A DNA stretch of 40,197 bases from Bacteroidales bacterium (GCA_013141455.1 JABFQW010000110.1:1-40197); one strand, 5' to 3'. Counted from the first letter of the stretch, positions 17,204 to 25,175 are shown. Notes: generated from the letters alone by a model not told the origin. Made by a program: numbers and translations.

Positions 17204-18028
17204 TTATTTAAGTATGAATTTTATAGGGAGATTGAACTGAACCGGAACGGGTTTGCCATTTTGCTTTCCCGGTATCCAGTTAGGCATCGACATGACAACC
17301 CTGATGGCTTCTTCATCACAGCCGCCACCAATACCACGCAGAACTTTCACATCTTTAATCTCACCTTTTCTATTTACAACAAAAGAAACAAAAACATTTC
17401 CGGATATACCAGTTTCACGGGCCATAGCCGGGTATTTTACGTTTGTAGCAATATATTTCATCATACTTGCGGCTCCACCAGGGAATTCCGGCATTTGCTC
17501 AACGATGGTGAATGGTTTTTCATACGCCTCGTCGGTAACCTCTGATTGATCGAGTTGAAGATCGCTGATGTCAACAGCACTATCACTTGTACTGTTTCCC
17601 TGAACGTCTGCTGCAGAAACTGACAATTTAGATTCGGTAACCTCTTCCTGTGTTTTCATCATATCTTCATCCTTAACTAAGGCGTCATCTTTGATAACAG
17701 GAGCGGTAAACTTAATCGTACTCTTAATTTTAAGAACTTCCTGTTTTTCAATTTCAATGGGCACTTCAATCTCCTTGACCTTGTTTTTTTCAAGTTCAAT
17801 ATTCGCAAGATTGGTGACTTCCACATTTCTCTCAACACGCTCAGGGATAATCGTTTCGATCAGTCCGGGCGCTGTAAAAGCGACAAGTGCAAATATGATT
17901 GTTGCGATGAGCGAAAAGCGGTGGCGTTTTGATGATAATTTACGTAGTGCATAGGCGCCGTATTCTTTGTTTCGTCCTTCGAATACGATATCAATCCATT
18001 TATCAGCGAAAATATTAACCTTTTGCAT
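17204..18028 (-). CDS. tonB: Energy transducer TonB
   Basis: The 274 aa protein transmits proton motive force energy from ExbB/ExbD to outer-membrane receptors. It has a 35-residue cytoplasmic start with the block GRNKEYGAYALRKL common in Bacteroidota TonB proteins, one membrane helix near residues 40-57, a charged periplasmic stretch with EVPIEIEKQEVLKIK, and a C-terminal TonB domain (about 180-274) with MPEFPGG, YPAMARETGISGNVFV and CDEEAIRVV, ending in LPIKFILK. The linker is glutamate/lysine-rich instead of proline-rich. The spacer to ExbD2 is 38 bp. It may serve a specific receptor set; no TonB-dependent receptor gene is in the window. Confidence 0.92.
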   Translation of the reverse strand: MQKVNIFADKWIDIVFEGRNKEYGAYALRKLSSKRHRFSLIATIIFALVAFTAPGLIETIIPERVERNVEVTNLANIELEKNKVKEIEVPIEIEKQEVLKIKSTIKFTAPVIKDDALVKDEDMMKTQEEVTESKLSVSAADVQGNSTSDSAVDISDLQLDQSEVTDEAYEKPFTIVEQMPEFPGGAASMMKYIATNVKYPAMARETGISGNVFVSFVVNRKGEIKDVKVLRGIGGGCDEEAIRVVMSMPNWIPGKQNGKPVPVQFNLPIKFILK

Positions 18029-18066
18029 AACAATGCTTCCTTTCTTTGTAAAGTGTTAAAATTACA

Positions 18067-18681
18067 TTAGTTAACTCTGCCTCTGATAAGTTCACTATCC
18101 AATGAATCAAGGTCAACAATTGCATAACGGCTGATGCTTGAAATATTCATTTCGTCGAGGGCATCAACCAGATTTTTGTAGGAAGCATCATTTGTTGCCA
18201 TAATTCTGACAACCGGTGCGTTTTTTCCCGATTTAATCTCGCTAAGCTTTTTACGATATGCTTCATCATCCATTTTAGTTTTCGCTTTCTCTTGTTTGAG
18301 TTCTTCAACCTGAGCGGCTATCTCATAATTCTTCTCAAGAAGTACCTTACGCAAACCACTACCAGAATAATCTGTTTCGGTAACTCCAGCTTCGGTAGGT
18401 TGTCCAAAATAATAGAACACCCTGTCGTTTTTTGCTAAAATCAATGTAACAGCCTGTGAGGCTTTTGCAACGGTTTGGTTCTCTTCTGATACTTTCTTGT
18501 CCGAAGGCATGGTGATTTCCATTGTCTGTTGCTTGATCAGACTGGTTGCAAGCATGAAGAAGGTAATCAAAAGGAAGCCCAGGTCAACCATCGGCGTAAA
18601 GTCGATACGGGTTGTTGCTTTCTTTGATCTTTTCTTCCCGCCTTTTTTATGCGAACCAGAATCTTGACTTATTTCTGCCAT
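18067..18681 (-). CDS. exbD: ExbD/TolR biopolymer transport protein (second copy)
   Basis: The 204 aa protein has a short basic N-terminus (KKGGKKRSKKATTRIDFTP), one membrane helix near residues 30-50 (VDLGFLLITFFML, with the essential aspartate D33), and a periplasmic domain. ExbD and TolR couple proton flow to TonB or TolA. The protein is longer than E. coli ExbD (141 aa), because it carries an extra region (GLRKVLLEKNYEIAAQVEELKQEKAKTKMDDEAYR and so on, about 108-145) predicted to be helical. It follows the first ExbD by 12 bp and precedes tonB by 38 bp. The two copies are not identical and may form a hetero-oligomer. Confidence 0.9.
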   Translation of the reverse strand: MAEISQDSGSHKKGGKKRSKKATTRIDFTPMVDLGFLLITFFMLATSLIKQQTMEITMPSDKKVSEENQTVAKASQAVTLILAKNDRVFYYFGQPTEAGVTETDYSGSGLRKVLLEKNYEIAAQVEELKQEKAKTKMDDEAYRKKLSEIKSGKNAPVVRIMATNDASYKNLVDALDEMNISSISRYAIVDLDSLDSELIRGRVN

Positions 18682-18693
18682 AATTTTCTGTGT

Positions 18694-19311
18694 TTATTTT
18701 TTAGGTGCTTCATCGGACGGGCCTTCGAGCCTTGTTATCAAATTATACCTGTTTTCGTCAATTTGCTGCAGTGTTTTCATCACCTTTTTAATCGTTGGAT
18801 AAGGTGTTTTTTCATCTGCTTTAATAGCAATCCTGGCATCCTTGTTAAGTTCACGTGCTGTTTTTACCCAGGCTCTTAACTGATTATCCGTTGAGTCAGC
18901 CGGTACTCCAAGATTGTTATCAGGATTTTCTCTTTGTTCCATTCCCATACCCAGATAAGTTTTCATAGCTCCCATCGGATTACCGGCCAAATCAATCAGG
19001 GTAAATTGCCTGATCTCTTCTTCGGTAAAACTGACGCTGAACTTCTCTCCCATCCTGGTTATAAGATCACGGCGCGTAGTCTGTCCGTCAATTCCGAAAA
19101 AAATCTTCCCGTTTTTATCGAGCAACACAGTCATGATATTGGTCTCCGGAATCTTGATTTCGGAAATAGATGACGGTGTGTAAACAAGAACAGGCTCTTT
19201 TTTAACAAAATTGGATGTCAACATGAAGAATGTGAGCAACAGAAAGGCTACATCCGTCATGGCTGTCATATCGACCCAGGTACTTTTACGCGCTACTTTT
19301 ACTTTTGGCAT
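18694..19311 (-). CDS. exbD: ExbD/TolR biopolymer transport protein (first copy)
   Basis: The 205 aa protein contains the motif VDMTAMTDVAFLLLTFFML at residues 13-31, with the proton-relay aspartate D20 in the single membrane helix. The periplasmic part includes MTVLLDKNGKIFFGID and a closing domain with DARIAIKADEKTPYPTIKKVMKTL, the standard ExbD fold core. As in many Bacteroidota it is larger than the enterobacterial form, with an insertion at about residues 95-140. It starts 22 bp after exbB and ends 12 bp before the second exbD, so they are translated from one message. Two different ExbD proteins with one ExbB is the normal Bacteroidota arrangement. Confidence 0.9.
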   Translation of the reverse strand: MPKVKVARKSTWVDMTAMTDVAFLLLTFFMLTSNFVKKEPVLVYTPSSISEIKIPETNIMTVLLDKNGKIFFGIDGQTTRRDLITRMGEKFSVSFTEEEIRQFTLIDLAGNPMGAMKTYLGMGMEQRENPDNNLGVPADSTDNQLRAWVKTARELNKDARIAIKADEKTPYPTIKKVMKTLQQIDENRYNLITRLEGPSDEAPKK

Positions 19312-19333
19312 AGCTTTGCTTTTTTAATAAAAG

Positions 19334-20143
19334 TTAGGAGTGTTTTGAGGCGTATGAATTAACGATGCTGTATCCGGCTTCGTCAATACTGTAAGTTAGT
19401 TTATCAATCTTGGTTGTAAAGAAGTTATAGAAAATCATTGCCACAGCAGCGGTACCAATACCAAAGGCTGTATTAATAAGCGCTTCCGAAATACCTTCGG
19501 CAAGAGCAACTGAGTCAGGCGCACCTGCATTGGCCAAAGCCGAGAAAGCCCTGATCATACCCATAACGGTTCCAAGAAGACCGACAAGTGTTGAAAGTGA
19601 TGTGATGGTAGCCAAGATAACTAAGTTTTGCTCCAATGCAGGCAATTCGAGTGAAGTGGCTTCTTCAACTTCCTTCTGTATTGAACTGATTTTCTGTTCC
19701 TTACTTAGTGTATTGTCTTTTTCAACTGTTTTATATTTACCAAGAACCGAAGTTACTACATTGGCAACAGAACCCTTTTGATCGTTGCATACTGCAATCG
19801 CTTCATCGAGTTTGTTTTTATCAAGCAAATCGCTGATGTTATGTACAAAGTCAGAAACTGAACCTTTACCGGCTGCTTTAGATATTGCGATATACCGCTC
19901 TATAACGAAAGTGATAACAGTTAAAAGCAATGTCATAAGAATAGGGACGATAAATCCACCTTTATAAATAGTACCAAAATAGTTACCTGGTAAAGCGGCA
20001 TTCTCAGGATTACCACCCTGGAAGTTTTCAGAGGCGCCCATGATAAATTTAAATACCATAACCGCAATAATAAATGCGATCGGAATGACCAAAGTGGAGA
20101 AATTTAGTTTGAAATTTTTACCTTTCATAAGTGATTTTTTCAT
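19334..20143 (-). CDS. exbB: MotA/TolQ/ExbB proton channel protein, first gene of the operon
   Basis: The protein (269 aa from the ATG at 20141-20143) has an N-terminal helix near residues 12-33, a second helix near 63-83 (IVPILMTLLLTVITFVIER), and two C-terminal helices in the highly conserved block LVILATITSLSTLVGLLGTV and SEALINTAFGIGTAAVAMIFYN, typical of ExbB/TolQ/MotA. It forms the pentameric proton channel with ExbD. An in-frame TTG start at 20185 would add 14 residues of low complexity and is not preferred. It is the first gene of the operon. No convincing promoter with both boxes was found upstream; a TACCTTTG element at 20353-20360 lies about 210 bp before the start. Confidence 0.92.
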   Translation of the reverse strand: MKKSLMKGKNFKLNFSTLVIPIAFIIAVMVFKFIMGASENFQGGNPENAALPGNYFGTIYKGGFIVPILMTLLLTVITFVIERYIAISKAAGKGSVSDFVHNISDLLDKNKLDEAIAVCNDQKGSVANVVTSVLGKYKTVEKDNTLSKEQKISSIQKEVEEATSLELPALEQNLVILATITSLSTLVGLLGTVMGMIRAFSALANAGAPDSVALAEGISEALINTAFGIGTAAVAMIFYNFFTTKIDKLTYSIDEAGYSIVNSYASKHS

Positions 20144-21122
20144 AACATTTGAATTAATAGATGAATAGTTATTTAACGAAAACAATATTTGTAAATGGTA
20201 CCCACATCAGCCCTTTACGTTTACTGACCATTGTAAGTGATAATTATTGTAAGAACGATTTCTAAATCAAAAAATTACAATCTTTAGCCGAAAAACTGGA
20301 ATTATAATTGATTTGATTCGAATATTTTGAATTATTAGCCTTTTCATCCAAACAAAGGTAGTTCAGTACGCAAATGTTATGGTTGATAAAGCCCGAATAT
20401 TTTTGGTTTTCTGATTGCCTGAATGCCTTTTCGGTTAATTTCTGTATGATTTGCTGAATCACATTGATACGAATACGTATTCCTGGTAAGGATAATCCGG
20501 CCTTTTGAAGGCTCACCTGAATATTGGCCGGGTAAATCAGACGGGTCAACATCTTCTGAAATGAATTTTTTACACGAAACAAATGCCGGACAAGTGTCAG
20601 GAAATAGCCACCGGTAATGGATAGCATAAAGGACACAACTACTATGATCGCATTTTTGTTCAAAGCATGATCAGCTAAAAAGTGAGCTGCAAAAGTAAAC
20701 GATTTTTTTTAGGTTTCACCTTTGAAAGAAATATTTTATGATTTCCACCTTTCAGAATTCATTAATAATTAATAATCAATTGTGTACAAATTATTTCAGA
20801 AGCAGGATTTCGTCCTTAACTTTTACAAAAAGAACCGAAACTGTAGCCTGAATTAATGTAATTCGGGTAGCCAACAAAACGAAGATGGCGTTGCCATTAA
20901 ATAGATATTTCACGACCTGAATACCGAAAACTCCAAATCAATATCTGATGAAAAGTGATAAAGAAATCAAAGATTCTCAGATACACACCCATCTATTTCA
21001 ACCTGACCAATCGCATCAAATGGTTCCAAATCTACTCGCAACAGGATAGATTAATAGAGGGTCTTTTTCATTATCAGGCTAAGTCATGGCCGGATGTATA
21101 ACTCTCAAGCATTTGAAAATAT

Positions 21123-22421
21123 TTACTGCACTATCTTTTCCTTTATAAACAGGGCACTCAATGCACCAAGGAACATACTTACGCCAGCCATTATAAGGCA
21201 TAAGACCGGATTATCAGCAAAGAAATATTTCAAAATCAGTCCGCTGAAAATACCGCTTATAATCTGGGGGATGGTGATCGACATATTGAACAAGCCCATA
21301 TAAACACCCATCCGTTTTGGGGGGATTGAACTTGCCAGCATAGCATAAGGCATAGCCAGAATACTTCCCCATGCTATCCCGACACCGATCATTGGAATAA
21401 TAAGTAAATGAGGGTCACTAAAAACAAGGAATGAAAGCAGGGACACACCTCCGATGCTTAGCGCTAAAGCATGTGTGAGCTTTTTCGAAAGTCGTTTCGC
21501 TATCACCGGAAGTGATAAAGCGATAATGGCCGAAACCCCGTTATAAACCCCGAACAAAATGCCTACCCAATCGCCTGCTTCGTTAAATAATGCAGAGTTT
21601 GGATCAGTTGTACCATAAAATTTTAATGCCACCGCCGGCGTGGTGTAAACCCACATCGAAAATAAGGCAAACCACGAAAAAAACTGAACCAATAACAATT
21701 TCAACATAATCGGAGGGATGAAAAACTTCGTTGGTTTTTCATCAGCATCCGCTTTTTGAACTGATTTTTCGGGCGGATACTCCGAGGTCGTAACTATTGT
21801 CCATACTATGGTTGAAATCAATACGAAAGCCCCGAAATAGAAGGAATACGTAACGTTGTCGGCTACTAATCCACTTCCGCTGGCCTCTTTCGATATGCCA
21901 AACCAATTGCCCAGCATATAGGGCAACCAACTCCCGATTACAGCCCCTATCCCAATTAGTAAAGTTTGAACCGAAAATCCCAACGTGTGCTGCTCTTCGG
22001 GCAATTTATCGGCTACCAGCGCCCTGAATGGCTCCATAGAAATATTGATGGAAGCATCCATAATCATGAGCAAACCACCGCCAATAAACATGGGTGCTAT
22101 AAACGATGCCAGATGAGGTGCATTGGGCATAAGGATGAGTGCGATACTGGTTAAGATGGCGCCAACCAGAAAATATGGTCTTCTCCTGCCCAAACGGTTC
22201 CAGGTTTTATCACTCATGAAACCAATGATCGGCTGAACGATCATACCTGTTATGGGTGCAACTAACCAAAACCAACTCAACTGATGCACATCGGCACCAA
22301 AAGTCAATAAAACACGTGAAGCATTTCCGTTTTGTAGTGCAAATCCGAATTGGATTCCAAGAAATCCAAAGCTCATATTCCATATTTGCCAGAACGACAG
22401 GCGGGGTTTTTGTATCGACAT
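21123..22421 (-). CDS. SLC45-like sugar transporter of the major facilitator superfamily
   Basis: The 432 aa protein has about 12 membrane helices. It starts with KPRLSFWQIWNMSFGFLGIQ, and it has the MFS loop motif DKTWNRLGRRRPYF at about residues 73-86, followed by FLVGAILT. The combination RLGRRRPYF and the FMSDK segment is seen in SLC45-like (sucrose/maltose type) proton-linked sugar transporters common in Bacteroidota. In that group, substrates are glucosides such as maltose or sucrose; the substrate here cannot be read. The gene is alone: no glycosidase lies next to it. The start is the ATG at 22419-22421. Upstream (22422-22776) is the repeat copy 1; 20664-21122 downstream holds no gene I can support. 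Confidence 0.82.
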   Translation of the reverse strand: MSIQKPRLSFWQIWNMSFGFLGIQFGFALQNGNASRVLLTFGADVHQLSWFWLVAPITGMIVQPIIGFMSDKTWNRLGRRRPYFLVGAILTSIALILMPNAPHLASFIAPMFIGGGLLMIMDASINISMEPFRALVADKLPEEQHTLGFSVQTLLIGIGAVIGSWLPYMLGNWFGISKEASGSGLVADNVTYSFYFGAFVLISTIVWTIVTTSEYPPEKSVQKADADEKPTKFFIPPIMLKLLLVQFFSWFALFSMWVYTTPAVALKFYGTTDPNSALFNEAGDWVGILFGVYNGVSAIIALSLPVIAKRLSKKLTHALALSIGGVSLLSFLVFSDPHLLIIPMIGVGIAWGSILAMPYAMLASSIPPKRMGVYMGLFNMSITIPQIISGIFSGLILKYFFADNPVLCLIMAGVSMFLGALSALFIKEKIVQ

Positions 22422-22501
22422 ATTCTTCGCTTTATTTTTTTTGAACCGTTAAAAGTAAAAAAGAATTCAACGATGAAAGGAATCTTTTTTTATAACTTCT
22501 T

Positions 22502-22674
22502 TTGAGTCCCTTCCGAAAAGCAAAATGTTGCCAAAAAAGCACAAAAACACCAAATTTCACCAATAGTAATACACTGATTGTGAGTGTTTGGAGTATTTTG
22601 GAGATTTGGTCTCGTCATAGCATGCATGACGAGATCGTGGCATTTCTTTTTTTTAACAGTTTTCGGGGTGGGCT
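22502..22674 (+). repeat. Dispersed repeat A, copy 1 (MITE-like, 173 bp)
   Basis: This segment is nearly identical to 24931-25092. It begins TTGAGTCCCTTCCGAAAAGC and ends AGTTTTCGGGGTGGGCT; read inward these ends form an imperfect terminal inverted repeat (GAGTCCCTTCCGAAAAGC versus AGCCCACCCCGAAAACTG). The centre holds a 9 bp perfect inverted repeat, TCTCGTCAT-AGCATGC-ATGACGAGA at 22610-22634. It lies upstream of the transporter start and contains no credible coding frame. Relative to copy 2 it carries about 10 extra bases, in the GTGTTTGGAGTATTTTGG region. Confidence 0.85.
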
Positions 22675-22769
22675 ATCCTTTAAATACCAATTCAACTATT
22701 GCAGGCTATCCTGAGACATTACAATTTCCTATTGGGAAGCTTTAGCGCAGATTAACCGGCAATTACCAA

Positions 22770-22777
22770 TATCTTTG
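22770..22777 (+). promoter_or_regulatory. Bacteroidota -7 element TATCTTTG
   Basis: The plus strand reads TATCTTTG, a match to TAnnTTTG, 45 bp upstream of the two-haem lipoprotein start at 22822. It excludes the GTG at 22777 as a start, because that codon overlaps the promoter. No clear TTG is found at the -33 distance. Confidence 0.5.
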
Positions 22778-22821
22778 TGACCATCATAATTTTTAATTTC
22801 AAATCAAAAATTCGTTTAAGA

Positions 22822-23286
22822 ATGAGTATCAAAACCCTGACAACTGCCTTACTTAGCCTGCTGATTATTACATTGGTATCCTGTGAGAAAAATGAAGGTC
22901 GCAATGAAACAAAAATCAGCAACAACAATTCAGCCGAGAGTCACAAAAATGGTGAGAACTGTATGCATTGCCATAAAAACGGAGGTGATGGCGAAGGATG
23001 GTTTACTGTCGCGGGCAGTGTTTACACTTCCAATCAATTGAGTCCGGCTGCAAACGGAATCGTACGAATTTACAGCGAACCTGATGAAACAGGAACTTTA
23101 TTGGCCACCATTGAGGTTGATGCGTTGGGTAACTTCTTTACCACGCAATCAATAGCTGTTTCGGGTGGTGTATATACTTCGGTGCAAAGTCCAGGAGGCT
23201 CCGAAATATTTATGGACAGCAAAATCACTACCGGCGCCTGCAACAGTTGTCACGGCATTTCGGAAGATAAGATTTGGGTGAATTAG
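22822..23286 (+). CDS. Two-haem c-type cytochrome lipoprotein with a beta-sandwich insert
   Basis: The 154 aa protein has a lipobox (TLVSC, C21) and two haem c motifs: CMHCH at residues 47-51 and CNSCH at 140-144. Between them is a domain of about 85 residues with VAGSVYTSNQLSPAANGIV and LATIEVDALGNFF that looks like a carboxypeptidase-regulatory or transthyretin-like sandwich. It should be exported and anchored by lipid, with covalent haem added outside the cytoplasm. I know no characterised member with this layout, so function is unclear, possibly periplasmic electron transfer. The start is the ATG at 22822-22824; the stop codon TAG at 23284-23286 overlaps the first bases of the foldback element that follows. 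The gene is monocistronic. Confidence 0.7.
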   Translation: MSIKTLTTALLSLLIITLVSCEKNEGRNETKISNNNSAESHKNGENCMHCHKNGGDGEGWFTVAGSVYTSNQLSPAANGIVRIYSEPDETGTLLATIEVDALGNFFTTQSIAVSGGVYTSVQSPGGSEIFMDSKITTGACNSCHGISEDKIWVN

Positions 23287-23408
23287 TGTCTGCCTGTAAA
23301 GTCTGCTCTCATCGTTATGCTTGAGCCAAAAATGCTCATTTACAAGGTGTAAACTCCGCTTTTTGGCTCTGCGCACGCCTCGACAGCAAACTTTTCAGCT
23401 CAGACACT
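23285..23408. repeat. 124 bp foldback element (MITE-like) at the end of the haem lipoprotein gene
   Basis: The ends are inverted repeats: AGTGTCTG (23285-23292) against CAGACACT (23401-23408). The similarity extends inward (CCTGTAAAGTCTGCT versus AGCTGAAAAGTTTGCT). Further inside, AGCCAAAAA (23324-23332) pairs with TTTTTGGCT (23360-23368), and TTTACA (23339-23344) with TGTAAA (23348-23353), with AGG as apex loop. The whole segment can fold as one long hairpin. TA dinucleotides flank both ends (TTA and TAA), as for Tc1/mariner-type target sites. The T-run just after it (GTTTTTTG) means it can also act as the gene's terminator. Confidence 0.7.
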
Positions 23409-23506
23409 AAGTTTTTTGTCAAGTACGAATTAGTCTGGTAACAGGTTTTTCATCCGTTGGTTTGCCGGTGATGGTCATGTTTCATTCAACCATTGCATAT
23501 TCCGAT

Positions 23507-23538
23507 CTTGCTTTTTTTTTCGGCTTGTTGTATTTTCG
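23507..23538 (+). promoter_or_regulatory. Promoter CTTG-N20-TATTTTCG for the SRPBCC gene
   Basis: CTTG (23507-23510) is followed after 20 nt by TATTTTCG (23531-23538), one base off the Bacteroidota TAnnTTTG consensus. It precedes the SRPBCC start at 23587 by 48 bp. Confidence 0.4.
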
Positions 23539-23586
23539 GCGACAAAGTTAAAATCACTTTTATTGTTTCACTTAATACATCAAGGT

Positions 23587-24129
23587 ATGAAAATGTTAAA
23601 AATCATTCTATTTGTTATAATAGGTATCATCGCCTTCGTTTTAATCGTTGCTTTGTTTGTTGAAAAAGACTATGCCGTGGTTCGTCAGGTTGTAATAAAC
23701 AAATCAAAAACCGAAGTTTTCGAATTCACAAAATACCTTAAAAACCAGAACCAATATAGCGTTTGGGCAACTGCCGATCCCAATATGAAAAAGGATTTCC
23801 GTGGTACGGATGGCGAGGTTGGATTTGTTTCGGCCTGGGAAAGTGAGAAGAAAGATGTTGGCAAAGGCGAACAGGAAATCATGAAAATTGCTGACGGTGA
23901 ACGGATTGATTATGAACTGCGGTTTATAAAACCATTTGAAACAAAAGACCTGGCTTATATGGCTTTTGAAGCGACCGGCGATAGTTCAACCATCGTGAAA
24001 TGGGGTTTCGATGGCCATATGGCTTATCCTTCAAATATGATGTTGTTGTTCATGGATTTTGATTCGATGCTTGGCAAAGACCTCGAAGCTGGATTGCAAA
24101 ATTTGAAAGTGCTACTGGAAAAGGAGTGA
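23587..24129 (+). CDS. SRPBCC-family (START/polyketide cyclase-like) membrane-anchored protein
   Basis: The 180 aa protein has one N-terminal membrane helix (about residues 3-24, LKIILFVIIGIIAFVLIVAL), then a START-like helix-grip domain: VVINKSKTEVFEFTKYLKN at about 35-53, followed by the characteristic GTDGEVGFVSAW and IVKWGFDGHMAYP strands, ending with the C-terminal helix MLGKDLEAGLQNLKVLLEKE. Such domains bind hydrophobic ligands. The helix suggests it is anchored on the inner membrane facing the periplasm or cytoplasm. I prefer the ATG at 23587; a TTG at 23563 would add 8 residues. The gene converges on dtd with a 26 bp gap that holds GAGTGAG and CTCACTC, a weak hairpin. Confidence 0.75.
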   Translation: MKMLKIILFVIIGIIAFVLIVALFVEKDYAVVRQVVINKSKTEVFEFTKYLKNQNQYSVWATADPNMKKDFRGTDGEVGFVSAWESEKKDVGKGEQEIMKIADGERIDYELRFIKPFETKDLAYMAFEATGDSSTIVKWGFDGHMAYPSNMMLLFMDFDSMLGKDLEAGLQNLKVLLEKE

Positions 24130-24155
24130 GTTGTGAGAGATGAGTTGTGAGTTTC

Positions 24156-24608
24156 TCACTCTTTCGATTTACTATCGATAATGATGGTTACCGGACCTTC
24201 GTTAACAAGTGAAATATTCATCATTGCGCCAAAAGTGCCGGTTTTCACCAGTAATCCGGATGCTGTTTTCAGCGTTGCAACAAATCTCTCATACAACGGA
24301 ATTGCCGTTTCGGGTCGGGCTGCTTTGATGTAAGCAGGCCGGTTTCCTTTTCTGGTGCTGGCATGCAGCGTAAACTGACTTACAACGAGCAGCGCTCCAC
24401 CTATTTCAGTTACCGAAAGATTCATCACCTGGTTGGCATCGGGAAATATCCTGAGACGTATTATTTTACCACAAAGCCAATCAATATCTTCCTGATTGTC
24501 TGCTTCTTCAATACCAAGTAGAATTAATATCCCCTGTTGAATTGAAGCAGTAATCTGTCTGTCAATTTCAACCGAAGCCTGTGAAACACGTTGAAGTACG
24601 ACCCGCAT
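24156..24608 (-). CDS. dtd: D-aminoacyl-tRNA deacylase
   Basis: The 150 aa protein removes D-amino acids from mischarged tRNA. It has the two diagnostic motifs of the family: SQFTL at residues 77-81 and the GPVT motif (NEGPVT, 136-141), together with MRVVLQRVSQASVEI at the start. The family is 145-150 aa. An upstream in-frame ATG at 24665 would add 19 residues but MRVVLQRV is the standard N-terminus of Dtd. It is cytoplasmic, monocistronic here and not linked in function to its neighbours. Confidence 0.93.
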   Translation of the reverse strand: MRVVLQRVSQASVEIDRQITASIQQGILILLGIEEADNQEDIDWLCGKIIRLRIFPDANQVMNLSVTEIGGALLVVSQFTLHASTRKGNRPAYIKAARPETAIPLYERFVATLKTASGLLVKTGTFGAMMNISLVNEGPVTIIIDSKSKE

Positions 24609-24703
24609 TTTGCAATAATCTAGTGATTTGAAGCGGCAATTTAGCACTTTTGAAATAAATCGCAAAAGGTGATTCGATCTGTATTAGCCTGAATAATTCA
24701 TCT

Positions 24704-24727
24704 CGCAAAGGCGCAAAGGCGCAAAGT
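24704..24727. repeat. Three 8-nt tandem units CGCAAAGG
   Basis: CGCAAAGG occurs twice and then CGCAAAGT in a row, without interruption, in the gap between dtd and the HAD phosphatase. Similar GCAAAGGC-type strings are scattered in genomes of many bacteria, so this is probably one member of a dispersed family. Confidence 0.6.
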
Positions 24728-24810
24728 TCTGAATTGCAACAGTTTAATACCAGGAATACAAATATCTATTTTTATCAATAGTTTTCACTCAAATACATAT
24801 ACACTGTGAC

Positions 24811-24830
24811 CCTGTCTGCCGCCAGGCAGG
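24811..24830. repeat. Small GC-rich palindrome CCTGTCTGCC-GCCAGGCAGG
   Basis: The 20 bp sequence is an imperfect palindrome (CCTG and CTG arms pair, two mismatches) inside an AT-rich gap. CCTGCC(T/G)GGCAGG-type palindromes are frequent between genes in Bacteroidota, so it is taken as a dispersed repeat and not as an operator. Confidence 0.45.
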
Positions 24831-24930
24831 TTAGCGGATTTGCGACATTTTTTTGTGAATAATACAGGTTAGAAATCCCGGGAAATTTTTGGGTTATTTT
24901 GGTAAAGAGGTGCTGTTCAAAAATGAAACT

Positions 24931-25092
24931 TTGAGTCCCCTCCGAAAAGCAAAATATTGCCACGAAAGCACAAAAACACCAAATTTCACCAATGGTAAAA
25001 CACTGATTGTGAGTGTTTTGGAGATTTGGTCTCGTCATAGCATGCATGACGAGATCGTGGCATTTCTTTTTTAACAGCTTTCGGAGTGGGCT
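24931..25092 (+). repeat. Dispersed repeat A, copy 2 (MITE-like, 162 bp)
   Basis: This copy aligns with 22502-22674 with few substitutions over its whole length. The ends are TTGAGTCCCCTCCGAAAAGC and CAGCTTTCGGAGTGGGCT (terminal inverted repeat: GAGTCCCCTCCGAAAAGC versus GAGCCCACTCCGAAAGCTG). The central palindrome TCTCGTCAT-AGCATGC-ATGACGAGA is at 25030-25054. Both copies are in the same orientation, 2.4 kb apart, on either side of four genes. Together with the 24704 and 24811 repeats it fills the 567 bp gap between the dtd start and the HAD phosphatase stop. Confidence 0.85.
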
Positions 25093-25175
25093 CAACTTTA
25101 TACATTCACGATTAAAAAACCACTCAAATACCAAAACACAGGATTACAACCACTTATAGTTTGACAGTTTTGCGG

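Noticed and set aside
20262-20663. A 133 aa minus-strand frame beginning with a hydrophobic segment.
   Set aside because: It starts at TTG, ends in low-complexity asparagine-rich sequence, matches no family, and overlaps the region where the exbB promoter must lie, including a TACCTTTG element.
22502-22714. Short plus-strand frame that resembles another at 24889-25074.
   Set aside because: The similarity comes from the two copies of the dispersed repeat; frames do not cover the full element and differ by indels.
24126-24160. GAGTGAG/CTCACTC as a terminator between the SRPBCC gene and dtd.
   Set aside because: Arms are only 7 bp with a large loop and no T-tract, and the right arm overlaps the dtd stop region.
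24775-25134. A 119 aa minus-strand frame in the dtd-phosphatase gap.
   Set aside because: It is made up mainly of the MITE-like copy and flanking AT-rich DNA, with no family match.
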